Source: Noviherbaspirillum galbum (GTDB taxonomy: Bacteria > Pseudomonadota > Gammaproteobacteria > Burkholderiales > Burkholderiaceae_D). From it: a DNA stretch of 64,000 nt. Positions within the stretch are counted from its first letter, which is position 1. Each line of letters opens with the position of its first letter. Below the pieces are notes generated by a model. It was not told where the DNA came from. It ran no database searches and saw only the letters and a program-made list of their open reading frames with translations. The stretch is from NCBI RefSeq assembly GCF_010974945.1, contig NZ_JAAIVB010000078.1, forward strand, positions 62,001 to 126,000, written 5' to 3'. Of this stretch, positions 53,881 through 62,221 are shown one piece after another. Made by a program: the position numbers and the translations under genes.

Positions 53881-55719
53881 TGACCCGACAGATTTCCTCC
53901 AGCGTGAGAAAGAATGGAGATTGGCTGAGCGCAAATGGCGGCAAAACTCTTCACCGCGCGTGCTGTCGAATTTAATTGGCTCAATTCTGCTTCGCACGGA
54001 AACCTCGAGCCATTCAGCTGTATCTTCAAACAGTGACTTGATCAGATAAGACACGCCTGCCAAAGATATCTTCTGGCGAGAAGTCTCAGGAAGACTCGTG
54101 CTAGCCTGGAGTCGGAACATAAGAGGCATCCGGGTCGTCAATGCCTTGCCAAATTCACCGTGCACCGCCAGAGCATAATCGTCCAGCATGGGGATGGCGT
54201 GCCTGGGTAGTAACACGACTTTACTCCCCTGATCTGGCATCGCGACTACCAGACGAAAGGCTCCCTCGGCAATGGAATCTTCGCGAGCGACGATCTCCCC
54301 CAAGGCAATGTCCCCGGCCTTCAATCCCAACAGACCGAGCAGAAGCAGCCATCGTGCACGTACTTGTTGGGTGCCAACCAAATTGGCTTCGACATAAAGA
54401 AGCACCAGCGCAATGTGTTCAGTCGACAGGCCGCTCGGATTTGGCTGTTGAGCTAGCGCCACCATTGCGCCCGCCCGAAACACATTCTGAGCCCAGTATC
54501 CCTTGAGAACCAGCCAGTCTCCCAACACTCCGAGAATGACCATTGCCTGGCGGCGACTGCTTTCGGAAAGCGCTCCCTCGAATGGACGCCAGGAAGCGCT
54601 CCAGCGCCGAGTCCCACGCGGGGCACACCACGCCTGCCCAGCGATCCGGAATCCCTTCAGGATCTCGCCATCACGTCCGACCTGTCGTAGAAATTCGTTG
54701 TATTCATTGACGTCTTCCCATGTCGCGTCTGACAAGCTGCGTCCACGTTCCAGCAGCATCCAGAGCAGAAAGCGCTCCGCCTCCCGCCGATACGACCGCC
54801 AAGTGTTGCCGTCCGGCGCTTTGTCGAGAAGCCAGAGTTCGACGGCACGCAGGTCGGAGACCTCACCGAGCGCGCACTCTTGGCCCCGGTTGCGGCGGTC
54901 ACGTCCGTCGAGCGATGCTGGTATGCGGAGATATTCCAGGCCAACCATGCCAAATTCACGTTGGCGCAGCATGGCCTTGTCTGTCAGACGCAATTGGGTT
55001 GGCTTCATCAATGCTTGGGCCTGGACCCCATGGATTCCGAGTGCCGAGCCGACCGTGTCCGTTTTCAGCCAAGTGACCACCTGCGCTGCCGCCTTTGCAC
55101 CAAACCTGGGGACCTTGGTCCACCACCGGGCACCCCGGATATTGATGAGGTCGACGAGATCCTTGATCGAATGAATGCCGGCCGTCTGAAGTCGCCTTGA
55201 AAGGGCAGGGTCCAGCCAGCCCTCTACCGCATCATTCATGGCTGGTGGCGAAACCAGTGCGCGTTCCAGCAGCTGGAGAATTTCCATCTGCTTGCGGCGA
55301 AGCCTGTCGTTCCTGGCGATCCTTCTATCGACCTGGACATGGCCGCCATGCTCTTCGTGGAACAGGTCAATCAGTTCAGCTTCACTGAACAACTCGTGCG
55401 GGTCCCGAATTTCCCGGAACTCCTCCAATGTCAGCGCTTCTTTTCTCGGCGGAAGCCGAAAGCGATCACGATCAATGAAAATTACGCGCGCCGCGCTATG
55501 TGCTCCAACACGCCGCGCCGCGACATTCAGTTGCTCCCGTATCCACTTCAGGCTTGCCTTCGCGATCCTGGAACCTGATTGCCCGTCCGTTGCCGCGTCA
55601 AGGTAGCGCTCAGCAAGGGTTTCAAGGGGCAAACCCTCCAGATATCCGCGCATGAAGGCGAAGTGGTTTGGTCCCAAGCGGATCAGCACCGTCCCATTGT
55701 TCATCCAGCTTCTTTTCAA
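53818..55719 (-). CDS. Tyrosine recombinase/integrase-like protein, probably inactive or C-terminally altered
   Basis: The 633-residue protein resembles phage-integrase-type proteins of Burkholderiales that begin with a DUF3701-like domain (residues about 10-75: GPNHFAFMRGYLEGLPLETLAERYL), followed by a helix-hairpin-helix-like part, a core-binding domain (about 290-400) and a catalytic-like domain. The expected box I Arg is replaced by Lys (LLGLKAGDIAL), and I cannot find the HxLRH motif or the nucleophile Tyr in the C-terminal region, which ends in iteron DNA. It may be a truncated or repurposed recombinase. The neighbouring integrase is divergent from it. Confidence 0.75.
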   Translation of the reverse strand: MKRSWMNNGTVLIRLGPNHFAFMRGYLEGLPLETLAERYLDAATDGQSGSRIAKASLKWIREQLNVAARRVGAHSAARVIFIDRDRFRLPPRKEALTLEEFREIRDPHELFSEAELIDLFHEEHGGHVQVDRRIARNDRLRRKQMEILQLLERALVSPPAMNDAVEGWLDPALSRRLQTAGIHSIKDLVDLINIRGARWWTKVPRFGAKAAAQVVTWLKTDTVGSALGIHGVQAQALMKPTQLRLTDKAMLRQREFGMVGLEYLRIPASLDGRDRRNRGQECALGEVSDLRAVELWLLDKAPDGNTWRSYRREAERFLLWMLLERGRSLSDATWEDVNEYNEFLRQVGRDGEILKGFRIAGQAWCAPRGTRRWSASWRPFEGALSESSRRQAMVILGVLGDWLVLKGYWAQNVFRAGAMVALAQQPNPSGLSTEHIALVLLYVEANLVGTQQVRARWLLLLGLLGLKAGDIALGEIVAREDSIAEGAFRLVVAMPDQGSKVVLLPRHAIPMLDDYALAVHGEFGKALTTRMPLMFRLQASTSLPETSRQKISLAGVSYLIKSLFEDTAEWLEVSVRSRIEPIKFDSTRGEEFCRHLRSANLHSFSRWRKSVGSSEKIWEAIEALYGAGGQNGF

Positions 55720-55824
55720 TTGGTGCTAACCCTTTGTTTTTGATGTAAAAAGAATGATCCAGTAGAAACCATGCATCAATTTCTCCAGGAAAACATCACT
55801 ATTGATTATAACCTTTGAAGGAAT

Positions 55825-55850
55825 AGGCAAGTCTATACCCTGCCTTGCCT
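55825..55850. repeat. Dyad between the two recombinase genes
   Basis: AGGCAAG and CTTGCCT are separated by 12 nt. Its position between divergent recombinase genes suggests either an operator or a recombination site. It does not fit the dif layout (11-6-11), so no XerCD function is assigned. Confidence 0.35.
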
Positions 55851-55976
55851 GCGAAAGTCATCAATTGAGACCATGGACATCACAGGCAAACGAAAATAGA
55901 ATCTGGGAGACATTTACGGAACTATCGGCAAAAAAGCTGACTTTACCCCCGAGGCGCGCAAGCTGACCGTCGAATC

Positions 55977-56993
55977 ATGAATCCAAGCTTCTTCCCGTCT
56001 CCCCGAGCGCAGGACAGGCATCAGGCTTTGCTGCAGTTGTACGAAGAATGGATGTCCAGCCGTGCCAAGGGCGACGTGGCGGACCGGCCGCTAGGCCCGG
56101 AAACGGCCGACATCTATCGGGAAATGTGGGCTGCCTTCAGTACCTTCTGTCTCGAAAAAGGCATTGACCCAGGCAAGCTGCGTCCGCAGGATCTCACCGA
56201 GTTTTTCCTTCACCGCGAGCGCAGCCGCGCCCCGGCGCCAGGCGCAGGACGCGCCTTGAACATGCGCTATGCGCGTCGCTTCCTGACCCTGATCGATCGC
56301 GTGCTGCGCCATGCCGCCGCGACCCGGAACCAGCAGCCCAACCTTGCCGCATTCGAGCTTTTGCAACAGCCGCACTTCAAGCACGCCGAGGCGGCGGAAC
56401 GCGATCCCTTGCCTGATTACCTGGGTGATGAACTCGTCGAGCAGCTCATCACCTTCCTCAAGCATCGTTTCGAGGAAAACCGGCAGAAAGCCTTGTACTG
56501 GAAGGAACTACGCGACTTGACCGCAGTGGCCTTGATGCTAGGTGCCGGATTGGCGCCGGGCGACGTGCGCCATCTTCGAACCGCGGGAGTATTGACCAAC
56601 GGGGAGGGATTGCCCTGGAAGCTTTCGGTTCCTGGCAACGGCAATGCGCCGGGAAGGGAAACGCCTCTTGCGGAATGGGCAGGCGAGATGCTTGCAGAAT
56701 GGATGCGCGAACGTGAACGCCAGGGATTCCTGGGCGACTATGTCTTACCATCGACCAGCAGCGGCAAGCAGTGGTCGCATACCCGCTGCTTCGAGTCGTC
56801 CAAGGCAGTCATCCAGGCGGCGGAAATCGGGGAGGGTGGCGGCGGTCTCTTTCGGCTCAGGCATACCTTCGCCATGCGGCAGCTCGCCGCCGGCCACGCC
56901 GAAGCCGACATCGCCCGCTGGCTCGGTCTGCTCGATGTCACCGGAATGAATCGATACAAGCGCCTACTCATCGCACCAGTCGCCGTGAAATAG
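55977..56993 (+). CDS. Tyrosine recombinase/integrase family protein with incomplete catalytic set
   Basis: The 338-residue protein has a core-binding N-terminal part (residues about 15-130) and a catalytic-type C-terminal part. RLRHTFAMRQLAAGH matches box II and the Tyr327 in MNRYKRLL is in the right place, but the box I Arg appears to be Ala (GAGLAPGDVRHL) and the first His of HxLRH is Phe (LFRLRH). This type of protein is often encoded next to replication genes of Burkholderiales secondary replicons, where a Xer-like resolution role has been suggested. Whether it can recombine DNA is doubtful. It diverges from the larger recombinase. Confidence 0.8.
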   Translation: MNPSFFPSPRAQDRHQALLQLYEEWMSSRAKGDVADRPLGPETADIYREMWAAFSTFCLEKGIDPGKLRPQDLTEFFLHRERSRAPAPGAGRALNMRYARRFLTLIDRVLRHAAATRNQQPNLAAFELLQQPHFKHAEAAERDPLPDYLGDELVEQLITFLKHRFEENRQKALYWKELRDLTAVALMLGAGLAPGDVRHLRTAGVLTNGEGLPWKLSVPGNGNAPGRETPLAEWAGEMLAEWMRERERQGFLGDYVLPSTSSGKQWSHTRCFESSKAVIQAAEIGEGGGGLFRLRHTFAMRQLAAGHAEADIARWLGLLDVTGMNRYKRLLIAPVAVK

Positions 56994-57045
56994 GTAGTGC
57001 CGGGGGCTACTTCCGGAGAAGTTGGAACATCAGGAAGGGGAGACG

Positions 57046-57552
57046 TCAAAAAGGAAGGGCCCCTCGTTGCGGCGCCTCGCCTGCGCCCGACGCTTGCGCC
57101 AGCCGCGCGTCGCCGGTCGCCAGCCATGCCCGTATCCGCGCCTGCACGCGAAAGTCCTGCAAGCCCGCCATCGGGTCGCATCGTACCTGGCAGGACGACT
57201 GCACCGCGTTGTCGATGCCGGCCTCGAGAACGAGATGATCCTCCACGTCCGCGGTCTCCAGCACGGCGGCGACGCTTTCCGGCCGCGGTCCCCGCGGCGT
57301 CACGCCGATGAAGCGCCTTCCCAACGGACCAAGCAGGGATTGGAGCTCGCCGGACGACAGGAAAAGCCGCCAGTCCGAATGGACGATGATGCCAACGTCA
57401 GGGTAGGGGGCCAGCAATTCGTCGAGTATCCATGCCCAGCGAAACAGCCACAAGGCTTGCGCATTCGCACGCGGCGATCCCGCCAGCGAAAAGCGGATCG
57501 CCGCGCTCGCCGGATGCAATACGCCATCCACGTCCAGGAAAATCACTCGCAT
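57046..57552 (-). CDS. HAD-superfamily hydrolase-like protein (HAD_SAK type)
   Basis: The 168-residue protein starts MRVIFLDVDGVLHP, with the two HAD Asp residues (Asp7 and Asp9 of DVDGV), and has VGIIVHSDWRLF as the second motif (Ser/Thr site). It resembles the HAD_SAK_2 group, named after Swiss Army Knife RNA repair proteins in which such domains occur; stand-alone members have no proven substrate. The fourth motif Asp pair is less clear. It begins 21 nt after the stop of a gene behind a LexA box, so it is likely co-expressed in the SOS response. Confidence 0.85.
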   Translation of the reverse strand: MRVIFLDVDGVLHPASAAIRFSLAGSPRANAQALWLFRWAWILDELLAPYPDVGIIVHSDWRLFLSSGELQSLLGPLGRRFIGVTPRGPRPESVAAVLETADVEDHLVLEAGIDNAVQSSCQVRCDPMAGLQDFRVQARIRAWLATGDARLAQASGAGEAPQRGALPF

Positions 57553-57573
57553 CTCGTCCGCCTTCCGCCCGGA

Positions 57574-57894
57574 TTACCGGCGATTCTGTCCTTCCGCGCA
57601 GGCTGCCGCCTCGAGCAGCTGGGCTGCCAGGGCGCGTGCTTCATGTATCGACATTTCCTTGCATATGTCGCCGTTCCACAGGCGCACGACCGCCGGCATG
57701 TCGGTCTGAGGCACCTGCAAGCCGGTCAGCCGCGCCAGCCGCAGTGCGCCGCGATGGCGAACGTCGACCAGTTCGCCGAACCGCGTCCGGATTCCATCTC
57801 CGTCCCTGCGCCGCAACGGCGTGCGTTCGCGCGCGGACTCGGAAGCGAAAACGATGGATCCGGCCGCTTCACGGCCAAAGGTCTGGTGGTTCAT
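57574..57894 (-). CDS. Hypothetical protein, 106 residues, under probable SOS control
   Basis: I do not recognise a family. The sequence is soluble and includes RTRFGELVDVRHRGALRLARLTG, then AVVRLWNGDICKEMSIHEARALAAQLLEAAAC. It starts at ATG 57894, chosen over GTG 57900 because GGAG lies 5 nt before the ATG and would touch the GTG. A near-consensus LexA site lies 17 nt further upstream. It is first of a two-gene unit with the HAD-like gene. Confidence 0.75.
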   Translation of the reverse strand: MNHQTFGREAAGSIVFASESARERTPLRRRDGDGIRTRFGELVDVRHRGALRLARLTGLQVPQTDMPAVVRLWNGDICKEMSIHEARALAAQLLEAAACAEGQNRR

Positions 57895-57910
57895 GGTCAC
57901 TCCTGCAATG

Positions 57911-57953
57911 TACTGGTTTTATATACAGTATATCCTCGCGGACGCGGCGTCAA
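57911..57953 (-). promoter_or_regulatory. LexA (SOS) box overlapping a sigma-70 promoter
   Basis: TACTGGTTTTATATACAGTA at 57911-57930 has the CTG-N10-CAG core and flanking TA of the LexA consensus. On the minus strand, a -10 box TATACT (57927-57932) overlaps the box and a -35 box TTGACG lies at 57948-57953, 15 nt away. Binding of LexA would block this promoter, which reads into the unknown protein and HAD-like genes. Confidence 0.8.
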
Positions 57954-58143
57954 CTGCCACGCGTAGAACGCTGCCAGGAAGCGACACGGCCAGGCAGCAT
58001 AGGTGGAAACGCCCGAGCCTGGGCGCAACGAACCGCTGCCGGCATGCGCGAATGCGACAAAGCCGGCCCGTGCATTGCCGAGGATCAATAAAGCGTCGGG
58101 AATCAAGGTAGTATTGCCGTATTGCCTAACAGATCCGCATTCC

Positions 58144-59133
58144 ATGACTCGCTCTTCCTCTCCGGTTCCGGCACTGATCGAGCTGCTGGCTGACAAGACC
58201 AGGGCACCCAGCACCATCCGACTGCGCCCGGAAATACTCGACCCCGCCATGGCGGCCGAGATCGTGTCCAGCGACGCTTTCTCCGCCCTGGCGAAGCGCT
58301 TTTCCTGCTTGCTCGTCGAACCCGTCGCTGCGGACGCGGCGCTCGTGGAGGAACTGGCACGGCAAGGCTGCAAGACCGTCCCCGTTGCGGCGCTTCATGT
58401 TCTCTCCAAGGACGCGCCCGCTGCGGTTCCGGCCACGGCGGCATGGCTGGCCGGAGACTGGTGGACTGCCCCGCCCGCCAAGCCGAATGCCGCGCAATCC
58501 GCATCGCGCACACTTGCGCTCCAGTTGGTGCAACTGGTCAATGACGACGCGGATACCCACGAGATCGAGGCGGTGCTCCGGCGCGATCCGACGATGTCAT
58601 ACCAGCTGCTGAGGGTGGTCAACTCCCTCGGCATGGGAATGAGCCGGCAGATCACCAGCTTTTCACAGGCGATCCTCATCATGGGACGTGCCCAGCTTCG
58701 TCGCTGGCTGAACCTCATGCTCTTTTCCTCGCGCCAGGGGGATGAGCGTTCCGCCATGCTCCTGGCCCGCGTTGCCGTCCGTGCCCGGACCATGGAGTTG
58801 CTTGCCAAGGCGAGCGGCATGGACAAGGCAACCCAGGAAGCCGCATTCATGGCCGGCATGTTTTCCCTTCTCGGCGTGCTGTTCGGCATGCCGCTGGCGG
58901 AGGTTCTCAAGCCGCTCAAGATCAGCGACGCCATCCGCCAGGCGGTTCTGGAGCATGGCGGCGACATCGGCTGCCTGCTCGACACGGCGACATGGGCGGA
59001 GCAGTGGATGCCCGGCCAGGACCGGTTGGACCAGTTGCACCTGTCGGCCCACGATTTCCATGGCTTGCTGGTGGAGTCCTACCTCTGGATGAGCGAGGTC
59101 ATCCAGGAACCCAACGGGGGCAAACATGCCTGA
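58144..59133 (+). CDS. HDOD-domain protein
   Basis: The 329-residue protein has an HDOD domain at about residues 115-300: LALQLVQLVNDDADTHEIEAVLRRDPTMSYQLLRVVNSLGMGM and the conserved ITSFSQAILIMGRAQLRRWL. The first 110 residues look like the tail of a degenerate EAL domain (FSCLLVEPVAADAALVEEL). HDOD proteins lack the HD catalytic residues and act as scaffolds in cyclic-di-GMP and stress signalling. Its last 8 bases overlap the start of the next gene, so the two are translationally coupled. The ATG at 58144 is chosen for family fit; a longer reading from 58003 is possible but lacks homology signal. Confidence 0.9.
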   Translation: MTRSSSPVPALIELLADKTRAPSTIRLRPEILDPAMAAEIVSSDAFSALAKRFSCLLVEPVAADAALVEELARQGCKTVPVAALHVLSKDAPAAVPATAAWLAGDWWTAPPAKPNAAQSASRTLALQLVQLVNDDADTHEIEAVLRRDPTMSYQLLRVVNSLGMGMSRQITSFSQAILIMGRAQLRRWLNLMLFSSRQGDERSAMLLARVAVRARTMELLAKASGMDKATQEAAFMAGMFSLLGVLFGMPLAEVLKPLKISDAIRQAVLEHGGDIGCLLDTATWAEQWMPGQDRLDQLHLSAHDFHGLLVESYLWMSEVIQEPNGGKHA

Positions 59134-61279
59134 CGCCAGGCTCGAGGCGTGCATCGCGCTTTGCCGCAGGGCGCGCGAGCTGGACGGCGCTGCCCTCCTG
59201 CAAACCCTCAGCGAGCTGGAATCCGCCCTGAACGAGATGCGCCTGTCGCCAACGGCGTCGCCGCAAGGCCGCGCCGCTCTTCCCCAGCCTGAAATCCGGA
59301 TGGACCTGCTGGGTTACATCACCGGCTGGAACGCGGGCGCGGAGCATCTGTTCGGATACACAGCCGAGGAGGCCCTCGGCCAGAACGTGCTCTTCCTTTA
59401 TGCCGACAGCAGCGAGGAAATCGCGGAGATGTTCCTCGACGACGGCAGCGCCGTGATGGAAGTGCGCCGCCGGAAAAAGTCGGGCGACATCTTCTGGGCG
59501 AGCCTGTCCCTGACCGCGGAACGCGACGAGGCCGGCCAGCCGGCGGGCTTCGTGGCGCGCATGTCGGAAATCGGCGACGGGCTGTCGGACGAAGACAAGC
59601 TGCGGCTGCACGCACGCATCATCGAGGACAGCGACCAGGGCATCCTGATCACCGACAGCGAAGAGCGCATCGTTTCCGTCAACACCGCCTTCACACGCAT
59701 CACCGGCTACACCGCTGCCGAAGCCATCGGCAAGACGCCGGACATCCTGCGTTCCGGCAAGCACAACGCCGACTTCCGCGCCCAGGTGCGCTCGGCCATG
59801 CGCGGCGCCGGACCATGGCATGGCGAAATCATCGGCAAGCGCAAGAACGGCGAACACTTTCCGCAGTCCGTCTCGATCAGCGTGGTGCGCAACGACACGA
59901 ACGACATCACCCACGCGTTTTCCATCTTTTCCGACATCAGCGTTTATAAGGAAGCGGAGGCGCGGATCCAGCACCTCGCCAACTACGACTCGCTGACCGG
60001 CCTGCCCAACCGTTCGCTCCTGACCCAACTGACCGACCAGGCGCTGACCGTTGCGCGTCGCCAGCACGGGCACGGGGCGATGCTGGTCCTTGCCCTCTAC
60101 CGGTTCACGTCCATCTACGACACGCTCGGCCATGAAGTGCGAGACACGCTGCTGCGCGACATCAGCCAGCGCTTCCGCGCCACGCTGCGCGACGAAGACG
60201 TGCTGTGCCGGCTCGACGGCGACCGGTTCGCGGTCGCGCTGCTCGACATCCAGAAGCGCGAGCACGCCGGAATCGTCGCCCAGAAGCTGCTGAGCTCGCT
60301 GGACGCGCCTTTCCTGATCGACGGCCATAACCTGCGCATCGGCGCGAGCATCGGCATCGCGGTCTACCCGGAGGACGGCATGGAAACCGATACCTTGCTG
60401 CGCTTCGCCGATTCCGCGCGCACGCGGGTTCACCAGAGCGGAGAAGTGGGATACATGTTCTTCAGCGCCGAGATGAACCAGCGCGCCAAGGAACACCTGT
60501 GGTTCGAGAGCGAGCTCCGGCGCGCCCTCGCGGAAAGCCAGCTTCAGCTGCACTACCAGCCCAAGGTCAGCCTGCGCAGCGGCCGCATCGTCGGCGCGGA
60601 AGCCCTGCTGCGCTGGAAGCATCCGGAACGCGGCATGGTGTCTCCGGGCATCTTCGTTCCGGTGGCCGAAGAGACCGGGCTCATCCTCAGCCTGGGCGAC
60701 TGGGTGCTGGAGGAGGCTTGCCGCCAGATCCGGCAATGGAAGGACGCCGGCCTCGAAGTGCCGCCGATCGCGATCAACATCTCCTCGCGCCAGTTCGACG
60801 CGGCCTTGCCGGAGCGCGTGCACGCCGTGCTCGACAAGCACCAGCTCCCGCCCAACCTGCTCAAGCTCGAAATTACGGAGAGCCTGCTGGTGCGGGGCGC
60901 GGAAAACGTCATTCCCATCATGAACCAGCTCGTCGCCATGGGACTTGCCCTGGCGCTGGATGACTTCGGCACCGGCTACTCCAGCCTGGCCTACCTCAAG
61001 AAATTCCCCATCAGCACGCTGAAGATCGACCGGTCCTTCGTGATCGGCCTGCCGCACGAGGAGAATGACTGCGCGATCGCCCGCGCCATCGTCACCATGG
61101 CGCAGCAGCTGCGCCAGGAAATCGTCGCCGAAGGCGTGGAAACCCGCGAGCAGATGTCCTTCCTGCGCGACCTCGGATGCGACCAGCTGCAAGGCTATCT
61201 CTTCAGTCCGGCGCTGCCGCCGGCGGAATTCGAAAGGAAAGTCCGCGACGGGGAACGATTGGCGCTAAGGCGGGGATGA
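59126..61279 (+). CDS. PAS-PAS-degenerate GGDEF-EAL cyclic-di-GMP phosphodiesterase candidate
   Basis: The 717-residue protein has two PAS domains (residues about 55-155 and 165-275), a GGDEF domain (about 285-445) and an EAL domain (about 450-705). The cyclase motif is DGDRF, not GGDEF, so synthesis is unlikely, although RDED keeps the RxxD I-site spacing. The EAL domain is complete: AEALLRW, AINISSRQ, LEITESLL, DDFGTGYSS, LKIDRSF and AEGVET. It therefore should act as a phosphodiesterase regulated by its PAS domains and perhaps by nucleotide bound to the degenerate domain. It overlaps the HDOD gene by 8 bp. Confidence 0.94.
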   Translation: MPDARLEACIALCRRARELDGAALLQTLSELESALNEMRLSPTASPQGRAALPQPEIRMDLLGYITGWNAGAEHLFGYTAEEALGQNVLFLYADSSEEIAEMFLDDGSAVMEVRRRKKSGDIFWASLSLTAERDEAGQPAGFVARMSEIGDGLSDEDKLRLHARIIEDSDQGILITDSEERIVSVNTAFTRITGYTAAEAIGKTPDILRSGKHNADFRAQVRSAMRGAGPWHGEIIGKRKNGEHFPQSVSISVVRNDTNDITHAFSIFSDISVYKEAEARIQHLANYDSLTGLPNRSLLTQLTDQALTVARRQHGHGAMLVLALYRFTSIYDTLGHEVRDTLLRDISQRFRATLRDEDVLCRLDGDRFAVALLDIQKREHAGIVAQKLLSSLDAPFLIDGHNLRIGASIGIAVYPEDGMETDTLLRFADSARTRVHQSGEVGYMFFSAEMNQRAKEHLWFESELRRALAESQLQLHYQPKVSLRSGRIVGAEALLRWKHPERGMVSPGIFVPVAEETGLILSLGDWVLEEACRQIRQWKDAGLEVPPIAINISSRQFDAALPERVHAVLDKHQLPPNLLKLEITESLLVRGAENVIPIMNQLVAMGLALALDDFGTGYSSLAYLKKFPISTLKIDRSFVIGLPHEENDCAIARAIVTMAQQLRQEIVAEGVETREQMSFLRDLGCDQLQGYLFSPALPPAEFERKVRDGERLALRRG

Positions 61280-61398
61280 CGCCGGCAGGCATGGAGCGCG
61301 AACCGGCGAAAAAGAGCCGCACCCGGGCAGATCATGCCTGGCGCGGCCGCAAGGAGTGATGCTTTGAATGATGTGATGCCGTGCGGCGGTCCGCCGGC

Positions 61399-62202
61399 TC
61401 ACTGCCAGCGGACGCTGCCCGATCCAACCCTGCTCACGCTGCGCTGGGCCGGGTTGCCATAGACCGAAACGTCGCCGCTGCCGACGGAGGATACGGCGAT
61501 GGCGCTGGCCGCATTGACCGAGGCGCTGCCGGATCCGGCGGACGTGATGCGCGCGCTCGCCACCTTCAGCTGCTTGCCGTTGAAGGCGCCCGAACCGGCG
61601 ATATTCAATGCCAGCGACTTGCCGGAACCCGTGACCGTGGCTTCGCCGGAGCCGGCCAGGGAAAACTCCAGGTTGTCGCTCGCGCCGGCATCCATCTTGA
61701 GGTTGCCGCTTCCCGAAACCGATACCGTCACCTCGCGGTACTGTCCCTCGAACTTCGCGTTGCCCGAGCCGGCCAGCGACAGCTGCAGCGACTCGCCCTT
61801 GAATCCGCGTACATCGGCGTCGCCGCTTCCGGAGATGCCGAGTTCACGCAATGCCGGCAGGTTGAGCTCGACCACCGGCGTCGCGGCGCGGCCGAGCGTC
61901 CAGCTTTCCTTTTCGGTCTCGATGAGGAGGCGCGTGCCATCCTGGCTCAAGGTCACCTTCGGTTTCAGCCTCGGCTGGTAACGCATGACCATCGCGGGCG
62001 CGGCGGCCTGGCGCATGCGCAGGTCGATATTGCCGCGCACTTCCACCATCGTGACCGACGCCGGCACGCTACGGTTTTCCGAGACGGCGGTTCCGGAGTT
62101 GCTTTCCTGCGGCGTCGTTCCCTGGGCATGGGCCTCGATGGCGGCAACGCTGGCAAGGACGGCGCAAATGGCCAGCGCGACGGCGGACACTCGGGTTCTC
62201 AT
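61399..62202 (-). CDS. Exported GIN-domain (DUF2807) protein
   Basis: The 267-residue protein has a signal peptide (residues 1-26, ending AHA-Q) and a repetitive beta-helix-like GIN domain: repeated GSG turns (ISGSGDADVRG, LAGSGNAKF, VSGSGNLKMDAG, AGSGEATVTGSG, GSGAFNG, AGSGSASVN, GSGDVSVYG). Such proteins are exported to the periplasm or cell surface and are called putative auto-transporter adhesin head domains, though no adhesion role is proven. AGGAGAAG precedes ATG 62202. It lies 19 nt after a small membrane protein gene. Confidence 0.88.
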   Translation of the reverse strand: MRTRVSAVALAICAVLASVAAIEAHAQGTTPQESNSGTAVSENRSVPASVTMVEVRGNIDLRMRQAAAPAMVMRYQPRLKPKVTLSQDGTRLLIETEKESWTLGRAATPVVELNLPALRELGISGSGDADVRGFKGESLQLSLAGSGNAKFEGQYREVTVSVSGSGNLKMDAGASDNLEFSLAGSGEATVTGSGKSLALNIAGSGAFNGKQLKVASARITSAGSGSASVNAASAIAVSSVGSGDVSVYGNPAQRSVSRVGSGSVRWQ

Positions 62203-62221
62203 GGCGCTTCTTCTCCTGAAA

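Noticed and set aside
55801-55870. A dif-like XerCD site between the recombinase genes
   Set aside because: The dyad found has a 7-12-7 layout, not the 11-6-11 layout of dif, and lacks the conserved TTATGTTAA-type arm.
59099-61192. A 697-codon minus-strand frame opposite the PAS-GGDEF-EAL gene
   Set aside because: It is a shadow frame with no recognisable motif; the plus-strand protein is fully conserved.
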